NCBI RefSeq assembly: GCF_900168005.1
Contig: NZ_FUYP01000013.1
Coordinates: 45,876-109,875, forward strand
Length of the DNA stretch: 64,000 bases
From: Sphingopyxis flava
GTDB taxonomy: Bacteria > Pseudomonadota > Alphaproteobacteria > Sphingomonadales > Sphingomonadaceae
Direction of reading: 5' to 3'
The notes beneath the pieces were generated by a model, which saw only the letters and a program-made list of their open reading frames with translations, was not told the DNA's origin and made no database searches. Shown one piece after another: positions 18,003 to 26,502 of the stretch; positions within the stretch are counted from its first letter, which is position 1; each line of letters opens with the position of its first letter. Both the position numbers and the translations under genes were made by a program.

Positions 18003-19201
18003 TGGACGCGCGCCTCCATGCTCGCGGGCAAGGTGACACCAGCGAGCGGCTCGGAAGCGTCGCCCTTGAGGTCGGCAGGCGACGGCTTCGCTTCGCTCTG
18101 CGGCGTGCCGACGTCGGGGAGGTTGAGCGAGAGCACGCCGACCTCATCGTTGACGATCGCGCTCCCGGCGCCGTCCCACAGCACGGGCGGAATATTGCCG
18201 CCCATCGCGGCGGCGATCTCGGCCCCCCCGGGAAAGGCTGGGGCAAAGCCCGCATTGCCGTGCTGATTGTCCCACACCGCAATGTCCTTGGGGAGCGGCT
18301 GATATTTTTCGTCCTCATAAGGATAGCGGTAGCCGACGATCATCACATTCGCCGTGCCATTGTCGGCGAGCAGATTGCCGAAAATCTCGACGCGGCTGTT
18401 CGCCATGACCAGCACGCCGGTGCCGGTCGGCACGCTCGCGACGATATTGCCCTTGGGCGCGAAATTGGGCGTGCTGTTGTCGCTCACCACATTGTCGAAG
18501 ACGCGGACATTATGCCCCCCCTGCTGCGGCAGGCTCGGCAGATCGAAAACCAGGATCCCGCCCGTATTCTTCGTTGCGATATTGTCGTGGACGTCGGCGT
18601 CGTAGCAATTCTCGATTTCGATCCCTGCGACATTTTCCATCGCTATCGAATCGCGCACGACGATATTCTTCGACTGGCCGACATAGATGCCCGCGTCGGA
18701 CGCGCCGCGGACATAGACGCTGTCGATCAGCACGTCGCGGCTCTCGACCGGATAGATGCCGTAGGCGCCATTGGTCTCCTTCGGCCCCGCGGTCCATTCG
18801 ACGCGCAGTTGATGGTAGACGATACGGTCGGCGCCCTTCGACTTGATGCCATCGCCTTTGGTGTTGAGGACCGCGAAATTGGTGAGATAGACGTCGTCCG
18901 AAGTGACGAGAAGCCCCTCGCCCGCGCCCTGCTGGCCCGAAAAATCAAGGATCGTGCCATCGCCATCCTTGGTGCCTGCGCCGCGCAGCGTGACATTGTC
19001 GACGTCGAGCGAGAGCCCGTCGGTGAGCGTCCAGGTGCCGGCGCCCAGTTCGACAACGTCGCCAGGCTCGGCGAGGATCAGCGCTTCTTGCAATTTCTCG
19101 TTCGCATCGGGGGCGCCCGCGGCGACGCTGATCGTCTTTGCCGCGGCGGGGCTGGTCGCGGCGGCGACCGCGGCGATGAATGTAACCCAGTGGACTTGCA
19201 T
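17999..19201 (-). CDS. parallel beta-helix repeat protein, secreted
   Basis: 400 residues from ATG 19201, preceded by GGGAGAG. Signal peptide QVHWVTFIAAVAAATSPAAA. Tandem beta-helix rungs run from about residue 60 to 290, for example VLIDSVYVRGASDAGIYVGQ and VVRDSIAMENVAGIEIENCY. The fold is shared with pectate-lyase-like and alginate-modifying proteins, but I see no catalytic set. It is the partner of the SO_2930-type cytochrome; its job is unknown. The longer upstream frame reads into spacer and is rejected. Confidence 0.88.
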   Translation of the reverse strand: MQVHWVTFIAAVAAATSPAAAKTISVAAGAPDANEKLQEALILAEPGDVVELGAGTWTLTDGLSLDVDNVTLRGAGTKDGDGTILDFSGQQGAGEGLLVTSDDVYLTNFAVLNTKGDGIKSKGADRIVYHQLRVEWTAGPKETNGAYGIYPVESRDVLIDSVYVRGASDAGIYVGQSKNIVVRDSIAMENVAGIEIENCYDADVHDNIATKNTGGILVFDLPSLPQQGGHNVRVFDNVVSDNSTPNFAPKGNIVASVPTGTGVLVMANSRVEIFGNLLADNGTANVMIVGYRYPYEDEKYQPLPKDIAVWDNQHGNAGFAPAFPGGAEIAAAMGGNIPPVLWDGAGSAIVNDEVGVLSLNLPDVGTPQSEAKPSPADLKGDASEPLAGVTLPASMEARVQ

Positions 19202-19313
19202 CAACTCTCTCCCTGCTTTTAGCCGCAGCATGCGGCAAGCCGCGAGAGATGCCAAGGCCTTGCTGACAGTGATGTAGATCAGCTCGCCCCCGCGGGACGC
19301 GCAGGAGACGCAG

Positions 19314-20012
19314 CTAGGGCGCGTCGCCCAAGATCCACTCGACCCCGGCGGCGACATGGATGCGCGCTGTGTCAAAGATGGGCAGCACATTGGCATCGGG
19401 ATCAACGAGCATGACGAGTTCGGTGCAGGCAAGCACCAGCGCCTGAACGTCCTGCTTGGCGATATCGGTGATGAAGGTGCGCATGGTGCGACGCGAATCC
19501 TCGGTCACCTTGCCCTGCATCAGCTCATCGTAGACGATGCGGTCGACTTCCTCGGCGCGGCTTCCGTCATAAGGAGCAAGCGTCAGCCCGTAACGCACGA
19601 GGCGCTGGCGATACCATGCTTCGGTCATCACATTGCGCGTGCCGATGATCGCGGCTGACTTGACGCCGTCGGCGCGCATCTTCTCGCCGGTTTCGTCGAC
19701 GATGTGGAGAAGCGGGATCGAGATGGCGGCCGCGACATCTTCCGCCACCTTGTGCATCGAGTTCGCTGTGATCATCAGCGCCGTCGCGCCCGCATCCTCA
19801 AGCCGCTTTGCCGATTGGATCAGCGCAGCCCTGGCATGCGCCCATTGCTCGGGCGTGGTCAGCCGCGAGAGGTCGCAATAGTTGAGGCTTTCAAGCAGGA
19901 TCGGCGCCGAGCAGCCTGTCCCGATCCGCTTTTGCACCCCCTTGTTGAGGTGGCGATAATAAATCTCGGTCGAGGCCCAGCTCATGCCGCCGATGAGGCC
20001 GATCTTGCGCAT
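19314..20012 (-). CDS. aspartate/glutamate racemase family protein
   Basis: 232 residues starting MRKIGLIGGMSWASTEIYYR, typical of YgeA-type racemases. The second catalytic region LVLACTELVMLVDPD with Cys is present. The first position, usually PCNTAH or CTNTMH, reads ITANSMHKVAED here, so no cysteine lies at that site. Atypical active sites with one cysteine are known in the YgeA subgroup. Cofactor-independent amino-acid racemisation is likely, but activity on Asp or Glu is not certain. It stands alone, between the beta-helix gene and pntB. Confidence 0.85.
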   Translation of the reverse strand: MRKIGLIGGMSWASTEIYYRHLNKGVQKRIGTGCSAPILLESLNYCDLSRLTTPEQWAHARAALIQSAKRLEDAGATALMITANSMHKVAEDVAAAISIPLLHIVDETGEKMRADGVKSAAIIGTRNVMTEAWYRQRLVRYGLTLAPYDGSRAEEVDRIVYDELMQGKVTEDSRRTMRTFITDIAKQDVQALVLACTELVMLVDPDANVLPIFDTARIHVAAGVEWILGDAP

Positions 20013-20124
20013 ATCGTTCCCAAACTCCGCTCGCCCCGCCTCGTCGAACGTCCCAGCTTCCTTGCCTTGACGGGCACCTACATTGCTTCGGCTAGCGCCG
20101 GGCGAGCGGTTCGCCGATGACGTG

Positions 20125-21549
20125 TCAGTGCCCGCCGCCGTTCAGCGCCTTGACGATGTCGTCGGCCATTTTCTTCGCATCGCCAAGAAGCATCATCGTC
20201 TGGTCCATGTAAAAGACGTCGTTGTCGACGCCGGCATAGCCGACCCCGCCCATCGACCGCTTCACGAACAGCACGGTCTTCGCCTTTTCGACGTCGAGCA
20301 CCGGCATGCCATAGATCGGCGACGATTTGTCGGTCTTCGCCGCCGGGTTGGTCACGTCGTTGGCGCCGATGACAAAAGCGACGTCGCATTGCGCGAACTC
20401 GCCGTTGATGTCCTCGAGCTCGAACACCTCGTCATAAGGGACATTCGCCTCGGCGAGCAGCACGTTCATATGGCCGGGCATGCGCCCCGCGACCGGGTGG
20501 ATCGCATATTTGACGTTCACGCCCTCTTTCTTGAGCAGGTCCGCCATTTCGCGCAGCGCATGCTGCGCCTGCGCAACCGCCATGCCATAGCCGGGGACGA
20601 TGATGACATTTTCCGCCTGGCTCATCAGGAAGGCGGCATCGTCGGCGCTGCCGGGCTTCCACGGCCGCTGCTCCTTCGCGCCGCCCGCACCGGCGCTCGC
20701 ATCGGCGCCGAAGCCGCCCGCGATCACGCTCAGGAAGCTGCGGTTCATCGCGCGGCACATGATGTAGGAGAGGATCGCACCCGACGAGCCGACGAGCGCG
20801 CCGGTGATGATCATCGCCGTATTGTGGAGCGTAAAGCCCATCGCCGCCGCGGCCCAGCCCGAATAGCTGTTGAGCATCGACACGACGACCGGCATGTCGG
20901 CGCCGCCGATCGGGATGATCAAGAGGAAGCCGATCACGAAGCTGAGCGCGGTGACGGTCCAGAAGACCCATGGGCTTTGGTCGAAAGTGAAATAGGCAAC
21001 GAGGCCGATGATCGCGGCGAGCGTGCCGAGATTGATGACGTGGCGCAGCGGCAGGATGATCGGCGCGCCCGACATGTTGCCGTTGAGCTTCAGGAAGGCG
21101 ATGACCGACCCCGAGAAAGTGATCGCGCCGATCGCGATGCCGAGACCCATCTCGACGCGGCTGACGGTGAAGATCTGCCCGGCCGCGTCGGCGATGCCGA
21201 AGGCTCCGGGGTTGAGATAGGCCGCCGCCGCGACGGCCACGGCGGCAAGGCCGACGAGGCTGTGGAACGCCGCGACGAGCTGCGGCATCGCGGTCATCGC
21301 GATGCGGCGCGCCATCACGATACCGATGACCGCGCCGATGCCGATCGCACCGATCACCTCAATGGGGTTGGCGAGCTCGTGGGTCAGCAGCGTGGTGACG
21401 ACCGCGATCGCCATGCCCGCCATGCCGAAACGGTTGCCGCGGCGCGACGATGCGGGCGACGACAGGCCGCGCAGCGCAAGGATGAAGAAAACCCCGGCGA
21501 CAAGATAGGCCAGAGCCACCCAGGGATTGATCGGTGCGACGTCGTGCAT
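20125..21549 (-). CDS. pntB: NAD(P) transhydrogenase subunit beta
   Basis: 474 residues. The N-terminal half is membrane (eight to nine helices, starting PWVALAYLVAGVFFILALRG) and the C-terminal half is the NADP(H)-binding domain III with VIIVPGYGMAVAQAQHALRE and KTVLFVKRSMGGVGYAGVDN. With PntAa and PntAb it couples proton entry to hydride transfer from NADH to NADP+, supplying NADPH. Gene order pntAa-pntAb-pntB on the minus strand, with the split alpha subunit usual in alphaproteobacteria. Confidence 0.96.
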   Translation of the reverse strand: MHDVAPINPWVALAYLVAGVFFILALRGLSSPASSRRGNRFGMAGMAIAVVTTLLTHELANPIEVIGAIGIGAVIGIVMARRIAMTAMPQLVAAFHSLVGLAAVAVAAAAYLNPGAFGIADAAGQIFTVSRVEMGLGIAIGAITFSGSVIAFLKLNGNMSGAPIILPLRHVINLGTLAAIIGLVAYFTFDQSPWVFWTVTALSFVIGFLLIIPIGGADMPVVVSMLNSYSGWAAAAMGFTLHNTAMIITGALVGSSGAILSYIMCRAMNRSFLSVIAGGFGADASAGAGGAKEQRPWKPGSADDAAFLMSQAENVIIVPGYGMAVAQAQHALREMADLLKKEGVNVKYAIHPVAGRMPGHMNVLLAEANVPYDEVFELEDINGEFAQCDVAFVIGANDVTNPAAKTDKSSPIYGMPVLDVEKAKTVLFVKRSMGGVGYAGVDNDVFYMDQTMMLLGDAKKMADDIVKALNGGGH

Positions 21550-21613
21550 GTGAAACTCTTCCCCTGTAGAGCGCGCCTCAGCAGCTCGTCAAAATTATCA
21601 GTTTATGAGCGCC

Positions 21614-21895
21614 TTAGCGCTCTTTTTTCTTGTACATGGCGAGCATGCGCTCGGTGACCGCAAAGCCGCCGAAAATATTGACGCTTGCCATGACGACCGC
21701 GGCGAGGCCGAGCCATTTCGAGAGCGGCGAGCCCGCCGCGGCGCTCGCGATCAGCGCGCCCACGATGATGACCGAAGAAATCGCATTGGTCACGCTCATC
21801 AGCGGCGTGTGCAGCGCCGGCGTCACCGACCAGACGACGAAATAGCCGACAAAACAGGCGAGGACAAAAATCGAGAAAATCGCAATGAAGTCCAT
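21614..21895 (-). CDS. pntAb: NAD(P) transhydrogenase subunit alpha, membrane part
   Basis: 93 residues forming the membrane helices that in other bacteria are the C-terminal part of PntA (FIAIFSIFVLACFVGYFVVW, then TPLMSVTNAISSVIIVGALI, the conserved NAISS segment). The end MLAMYKKKER is positively charged and cytoplasmic. It lies between pntAa (21 nt upstream) and pntB (64 nt downstream). Confidence 0.95.
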   Translation of the reverse strand: MDFIAIFSIFVLACFVGYFVVWSVTPALHTPLMSVTNAISSVIIVGALIASAAAGSPLSKWLGLAAVVMASVNIFGGFAVTERMLAMYKKKER

Positions 21896-21916
21896 GTTCT
21901 ATCTCCCGATCTTCTG

Positions 21917-23038
21917 TTAACCGAGCAGCCGCTCATTGACGACCTTGCCGCCCTGCGTCAGGCGCACCGCATTGCCGATCTCTTCGTCGAGCACGGGCCG
22001 GCCGGCTTCCTTGTCCCAGAAGGCCGAAAGGAAGTTGAACAGGTTGCGGCTGAACAAGGCGCTGGTGTCGGCGGGCATCAATGCGGCGATATTCTTGGCA
22101 CCGATCACGGTGACGCCGTGGATGCGCTTCGTCTCGCCCGCGACCGAGCCCTCGACATTGCCGCCGCTTTCGGCCGCCATGTCGACGATCACGCTGCCAC
22201 TGCGCATCGTCGCGAGCTGCGCGTCCGAAATCAGCCGCGGCGCAGGGCGCCCCGGGATCAGCGCGGTGGTGATGACGATGTCCTGCTTGGCGATATGCGA
22301 TGATACGAGCTCAGCCTGCGCTGCCTTATATTCGTCGGACATTTCGGTGGCATAGCCGCCCGCGCCCTCGCCCTCGATCCCCGCGACGCTCTCGACGAAG
22401 ATCGGCTTGGCGCCGAGGCTGAGGATCTGTTCCTTGGTCGCGGCGCGCACGTCGGTCGCGCTCACCTGCGCGCCCAAACGCCGCGCGGTTGCAATTGCCT
22501 GCAGCCCCGCGACGCCGACGCCCATGATGAACGCCTTGGCGGCGCTCACCGTGCCCGCGGCGGTCATCATCATCGGAAAGGCGCGGCCATAGGCGTTCGC
22601 CGCGATCAGCACCGCCTTGTAGCCCGCGAGATTTGCCTGGCTCGACAATATGTCCATCGACTGCGCGCGCGTGATGCGCGGCATGAATTCCATCGCCAAC
22701 GCCTCGATCCCGAGCCTTGCATAGTCATCGACGCGCGCGCGCCCTCCAAAAGGATTGAGCCCGGCGGCGAGCCATGCGCCCTCGGCGAAGCCCGACAGCG
22801 TCGCAGGATCCGGGCCCTGCACGCCGAGGATGATGTTTGCCCCATTAAGCGTCTCGGCGCGGCTGCCGACGCTGGCGCCTGCGGCTGCATAATCGGCATC
22901 TGAGATCGAGGCTTGCTCGCCCGCGCCTGCCTCGACGGCAACATTGGCTCCAAGACCAATGAATTTCTTGACGGTTTCGGGGGTCGCAGCGACACGGGTC
23001 TCGCCAGCGGCGAGTTCCTTCAGGACGGCGATGCGCAT
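21917..23038 (-). CDS. pntAa: NAD(P) transhydrogenase subunit alpha, soluble part
   Basis: 373 residues of the NAD(H)-binding domain I (MRIAVLKELAAGETRVAATP, a Rossmann segment with IMGVGVAGLQAIATARRLGA, and SVIVDMAAESGGN). It resembles alanine dehydrogenase in fold. It is first of the pnt genes and starts 10 nt after the CoxIV microgene on the same strand. Confidence 0.95.
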   Translation of the reverse strand: MRIAVLKELAAGETRVAATPETVKKFIGLGANVAVEAGAGEQASISDADYAAAGASVGSRAETLNGANIILGVQGPDPATLSGFAEGAWLAAGLNPFGGRARVDDYARLGIEALAMEFMPRITRAQSMDILSSQANLAGYKAVLIAANAYGRAFPMMMTAAGTVSAAKAFIMGVGVAGLQAIATARRLGAQVSATDVRAATKEQILSLGAKPIFVESVAGIEGEGAGGYATEMSDEYKAAQAELVSSHIAKQDIVITTALIPGRPAPRLISDAQLATMRSGSVIVDMAAESGGNVEGSVAGETKRIHGVTVIGAKNIAALMPADTSALFSRNLFNFLSAFWDKEAGRPVLDEEIGNAVRLTQGGKVVNERLLG

Positions 23039-23048
23039 GCCGGGCCGG

Positions 23049-23174
23049 TCAGGACGCGAGCAGAAGAACGACGAAGGCGGTCACGAGCACCGTGATGATC
23101 GCCCCTAGCTTGAACAGGCTGAGGAAGCCCGAATAGGTTTCCCGTGCTGCTTTGATATCCTGCTCGGACGACAT
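23049..23174 (-). CDS. aa3-type cytochrome c oxidase subunit IV
   Basis: A 41-residue microgene: SSEQDIKAARETYSGFLSLF, then KLGAIITVLVTAFVVLLLAS, with one membrane helix. The amphipathic YSGFLSLFK segment followed by the helix is the pattern of the bacterial aa3-type subunit IV family, a small peripheral subunit of the terminal oxidase. It has a plausible ATG and stop, ends 10 nt before pntAa and is probably transcribed with the pnt genes. I recall this order from other alphaproteobacteria, which supports the call. Confidence 0.82.
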   Translation of the reverse strand: MSSEQDIKAARETYSGFLSLFKLGAIITVLVTAFVVLLLAS

Positions 23175-23388
23175 TGGCTCTTCCCCTTATATTGCTCGCT
23201 TCGCGCGCGCCACACGCGCGCCTCGAATCTGGATTCGCGCAGGTCTTAGCTACGCCTTCTTCTATCCTCAAGTCCCGCCACGAAAGCAGCAAGGCCTTAA
23301 TCGCCCTTTTACCCCTCTTGCCTAAACTAGGCGAGGAGAGCGGAACAAGGGCCCGACCAGGCCCACGAAGGGGCGGAAAGCAAGAGCA

Positions 23389-24822
23389 ATGGCAAGCGCG
23401 CGCGACACACGAACGGTGATGATCGTCGACAGCGAACCGGCACAGCAGCGCTTTTTGTCGGCGCTGGTTTCGCGCGGCGGCTGGCGCAGCACGGTGGCGG
23501 GCGACACCGACACGGCTCTTGCCAAGCTCGGCACGCAGGAGGGTCTGGCGCTCGACGCGGTCCTCGTCGACCAGGGCGCGCCGGGCATTGCCATTCCCGA
23601 ATTCGTCGCGGAGCTCCGGCGCTGGCGCCCCGCCCTGCCGCTCATTGTCATCACCATGCGCAACGGGGTCGAGGTCGCCGTCAGCGCCATGCGCGCCGGC
23701 GCGAGCGATTTCGTCCAGAAGCCCATAGCTCCCGATCGCTTGCTCGGCGCCCTCGATCGCGTCGCCTCGACCGCCGGTCCGCAGGGCGAGCTTCGTCCGC
23801 TCACCGAAAAGCTGCGCGCGCCGCTCGCCTTTGAGGAAATCATCGGATCGAGCCCGAGTTTCCGCAGCGCGCTTGCGATCGCCGCCAAGGCGGCCCGCGC
23901 GCGCGTGCCCGTGATGATCAACGGCAAGCCCGGCACCGGCAAGGAAGTCTTCGCGCGCGCCATCCACAGCGCGAGCCCGCGGGCGCGCGGGCAGCTTGTC
24001 ATGGTCGACTGCTCGGCAGTGTCGCCGGGGCTCATCGGATCGGGCCTCTTCGGCCACGAGCGCGGCGCTTTTCCAGGCGCCTTCGACCGCCAGATCGGCC
24101 GCCTTGTCCAGGCCGATGGCGGAAGCATCATCATCGACCATGTCGAATGCATCCCGCTTGAGACGCAGGCCAAGCTTGTCGAATTCCTCAATACCGGCGA
24201 GGTGCAGATGATCGGCGGCACGATCCGCCAGAGCGTCGATGTGCGGATCATCTCGACCAGCGCGAGTCCGCTCGACAAGCTGATCGAGGCCGGGCATTTT
24301 CGCGAGGACCTGTTCTACGCGCTGTCGAGCGCCCAGCTTACCCTGCCTTCGTTGAGCGAACGCCGCGGCGACGTCGGTCCGCTCACCCGTCACTTGCTCG
24401 CGCGGATCAGCGGCCTCCCGGGGATGGGGCCGATCGGCGTCACCGACGATGCGCTCCGCCTGCTTGCAGCTTACGCCTGGCCGGGCAATGTCCGCCAGCT
24501 TCAGGACGTGCTGTTCCGCGCCGCGGTCGCGAGCAAGACCGATGTGCTCACGAGCGCCGATTTTGCCGCAATCGAGGCGGCGCTCGGCGGGAGCGGAGCA
24601 AACGGACAGGGAGAAATCGCGATCAACGGCGAAGCGATCGGCGTCACTCTCTATCTTCCCGACGGAAATCTGCGCCCGCTCGAAGAGATTGAGGCCGACG
24701 TGATCCGCCTCGCCATTGGCCATTACCGCGGTCGCATGAGCGAGGTTGCACGGCGCCTCGGCATCGGCCGCTCGACCCTCTATCGCAAATTGAGCGATCT
24801 GGGCATCGATACTGCGGCTTGA
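23389..24822 (+). CDS. atypical sigma-54-activator-like response regulator
   Basis: 477 residues in NtrC order. Receiver domain (about 1-125) with acidic MIVDSE, phospho-acceptor Asp61 in AVLVDQGAPG and Lys111 in VQKPI. AAA+ domain with Walker A GKPGTGKEV near residue 180. C-terminal Fis-type helix-turn-helix (MSEVARRLGIGRSTLYRKL). Two key motifs are changed: GAFTGA, which contacts sigma-54, is GAFPGA (226-231), and the Walker B DE pair is DH (Asp250-His251). It may not open sigma-54 promoters in the usual way and could act as a conventional DNA-binding regulator. It is divergent from the pnt genes. Confidence 0.88.
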   Translation: MASARDTRTVMIVDSEPAQQRFLSALVSRGGWRSTVAGDTDTALAKLGTQEGLALDAVLVDQGAPGIAIPEFVAELRRWRPALPLIVITMRNGVEVAVSAMRAGASDFVQKPIAPDRLLGALDRVASTAGPQGELRPLTEKLRAPLAFEEIIGSSPSFRSALAIAAKAARARVPVMINGKPGTGKEVFARAIHSASPRARGQLVMVDCSAVSPGLIGSGLFGHERGAFPGAFDRQIGRLVQADGGSIIIDHVECIPLETQAKLVEFLNTGEVQMIGGTIRQSVDVRIISTSASPLDKLIEAGHFREDLFYALSSAQLTLPSLSERRGDVGPLTRHLLARISGLPGMGPIGVTDDALRLLAAYAWPGNVRQLQDVLFRAAVASKTDVLTSADFAAIEAALGGSGANGQGEIAINGEAIGVTLYLPDGNLRPLEEIEADVIRLAIGHYRGRMSEVARRLGIGRSTLYRKLSDLGIDTAA

Positions 24823-25193
24823 AATCGCAAGGCTTTGCGCCGCAAGCGGAGAAGTCGAGCTGCGCTGGCCTCATAAGGAGCATCCGGCGTAAAAGCCGCC
24901 GCCCTGGTCGCTCGCCGCGGCAATATGATCCAGCGGCGGCGAGGCAGACCAGAATCCGGCACAAATCAGGCTGTCCCGCGATCGCGGTCCGGATTGTCCC
25001 CCACCCTTGGGGCCATTATCATTTGTCGCATATGTATTTCGGCGGCTGAAGACGATCGCACGGCAATTTTCATACTCGTTGCCACGGCGATTCGGGCCTG
25101 CCCCTTGCGACCGTCCCTGCTTCACTATTATCGATAGGCTGTCGCCGTGCGGTCATCGTACAAGCGGTCATCATTTCTTCGCGGGGGTGGTAT
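24823..25193. other. 371-nt spacer without a gene
   Basis: No frame here looks like protein. Short palindromes (for example CCGCGATCGCGG near 24977) and an AT-richer stretch near 25125-25135 are visible, but no tRNA, no clear terminator and no convincing promoter. It marks the left border of a poorly conserved segment reaching to folP. Confidence 0.5.
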
Positions 25194-25835
25194 ATGAAAC
25201 AAGCGACCAAGAGGCCGAGCGCCAAGACCGTGCAGGCATTGCTGGAAAAACATGCGTGCCCGGTGCCATTCCACGAGGTGCGCACGCGGTTCCTGGGCAG
25301 TATCGCGACCCCCGTTGTATCGGTCTCGCCGGTACAGATCGTCGAGGATCTGTGGGACGGCGAATTGCCGACCTTCGATAATATCGATGCGGTCAACGAG
25401 CTGCTTGGCATCCTGCTGCGCGGCTTGTGGAACGACCTCACCCGGCATCAGAAACGCAGTCAGCCATTTCGATTGACCCGTATGACTGTGGAAACTGCCG
25501 AAGATCTGGGACGATATGGCCTTGTTCGTCTCCAGGAACTGGACGGGTTCATCGAGGGACTTTTCAATGGGGAGGATGTCATCGATCTGCCCGAGCGGGC
25601 GCACGAGGCCGTTGAGCGGCTTGCCGAGATGCGCGCCATGATGGCGGGGATCTGCGAACTCTTTTCGCAGAACCCGCATCTGGGCGCTCGACCAGAGATT
25701 GAAACAAGCGTCAGGCTCTTGCGTCAGATGACGCGGGTCATGGAGGCCGAGATTCATGAAGCTGTATTATCCTGCACCCGCGCACGCCTCGGGATGATGG
25801 AGAGCGTCTTCACCGAGAAGCCGACGGTGCATTGA
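25194..25835 (+). CDS. hypothetical protein, possibly from an integrated element
   Basis: 213 residues, soluble, rich in charged helices (IDAVNELLGILLRGLWNDL, LPERAHEAVERLAEMRAMM). The start ATG 25194 follows GGGGGTGG. I do not recognise a domain. It resembles, from memory only, hypothetical proteins of sphingomonad integrative elements. Its stop overlaps the ATG of the broken gene that follows (TGATG), so the pair was once an operon. It is intact itself but flanked by decay. Confidence 0.65.
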   Translation: MKQATKRPSAKTVQALLEKHACPVPFHEVRTRFLGSIATPVVSVSPVQIVEDLWDGELPTFDNIDAVNELLGILLRGLWNDLTRHQKRSQPFRLTRMTVETAEDLGRYGLVRLQELDGFIEGLFNGEDVIDLPERAHEAVERLAEMRAMMAGICELFSQNPHLGARPEIETSVRLLRQMTRVMEAEIHEAVLSCTRARLGMMESVFTEKPTVH

Positions 25836-26220
25836 TGGCCGTGCCGGAAGAGCAGCTCCGCGAAACTGCGGAAGATTGAAGCCCTCTATGCTGGCGCCGG
25901 GGCGGAGGGTGAGACGTCGGCCGCGGGCGGCGCTGCGGAGCGTATCCGCCTTAGATTCGAGACAGCGAGCAAGCAGGCGCGGGCTGAGGAGTTTAAATTC
26001 TCAATTCCTGATCCTTGGTCTCGTCAGCTTTTCATCGCCCTATGCCGACGATATGGCATCAAGCCGTTCCGCTACTCGCGGATGCACCGTCAGACCGCGA
26101 TAATCCGTGCCCCCGGCCAGCTTCGTCCAGACAACGCTATGGCCCGAGTTCGATGAATTGAGCGGCGCGCTCCACGCCCATCTCCACGAGATTACCGCGA
26201 AGATGGCGAGGAATGCTTGA
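25835..26220 (+). pseudogene. frameshifted hypothetical protein
   Basis: Three frame segments join into one protein-like reading: MAVPEEQLRE, then KIEALYAGAGAEGETSAAGG through FKFSIPDPWSRQLFIALCRR and YGIKPFRYSRMHRQTAIIRA, then FVQTTLWPEFDELSGALHAH to a TGA at 26218. Breaks are near 25860 (bases missing) and in the C-run near 26112 (one extra base). Function unknown. It was translationally coupled to the preceding gene. Confidence 0.6.
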
Positions 26221-26502
26221 AGCGACCCAGGATGCCGATGAGCTAATCGATCCGCACCGATTGCGGTGGTACATCCTCCATATTGCGCAGCCCGTTTTCA
26301 TCGCTGACGATGCCGAGCCACTAATGGCTGACTGCAGGCATCCGCCACTTGGCAACAGGGTGCGGCATAATCCTGCGTTTAGAATGACGGCCTTATGGCA
26401 ATAAGGATATGGTGACATTCAAACTTCCATGAGACCTGCCGCAAGGCCGAATGGCAAATAAAGAGTGACGCCCCATCGAGAGTTGAGGCTGCGACCCGCG
26501 AA
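26221..26502. other. spacer before folP, no gene seen
   Basis: 282 nt with short AT-richer stretches and no convincing frame or RNA structure. It follows a broken gene and precedes the 3' end of folP, so it is probably residue of the same decayed segment. Confidence 0.4.

Noticed and set aside
20083..21657. 524-codon plus-strand frame over pntB
   Set aside because: Antisense of a clear transhydrogenase subunit; it is made of Arg/Asp/His repeats typical of shadows.
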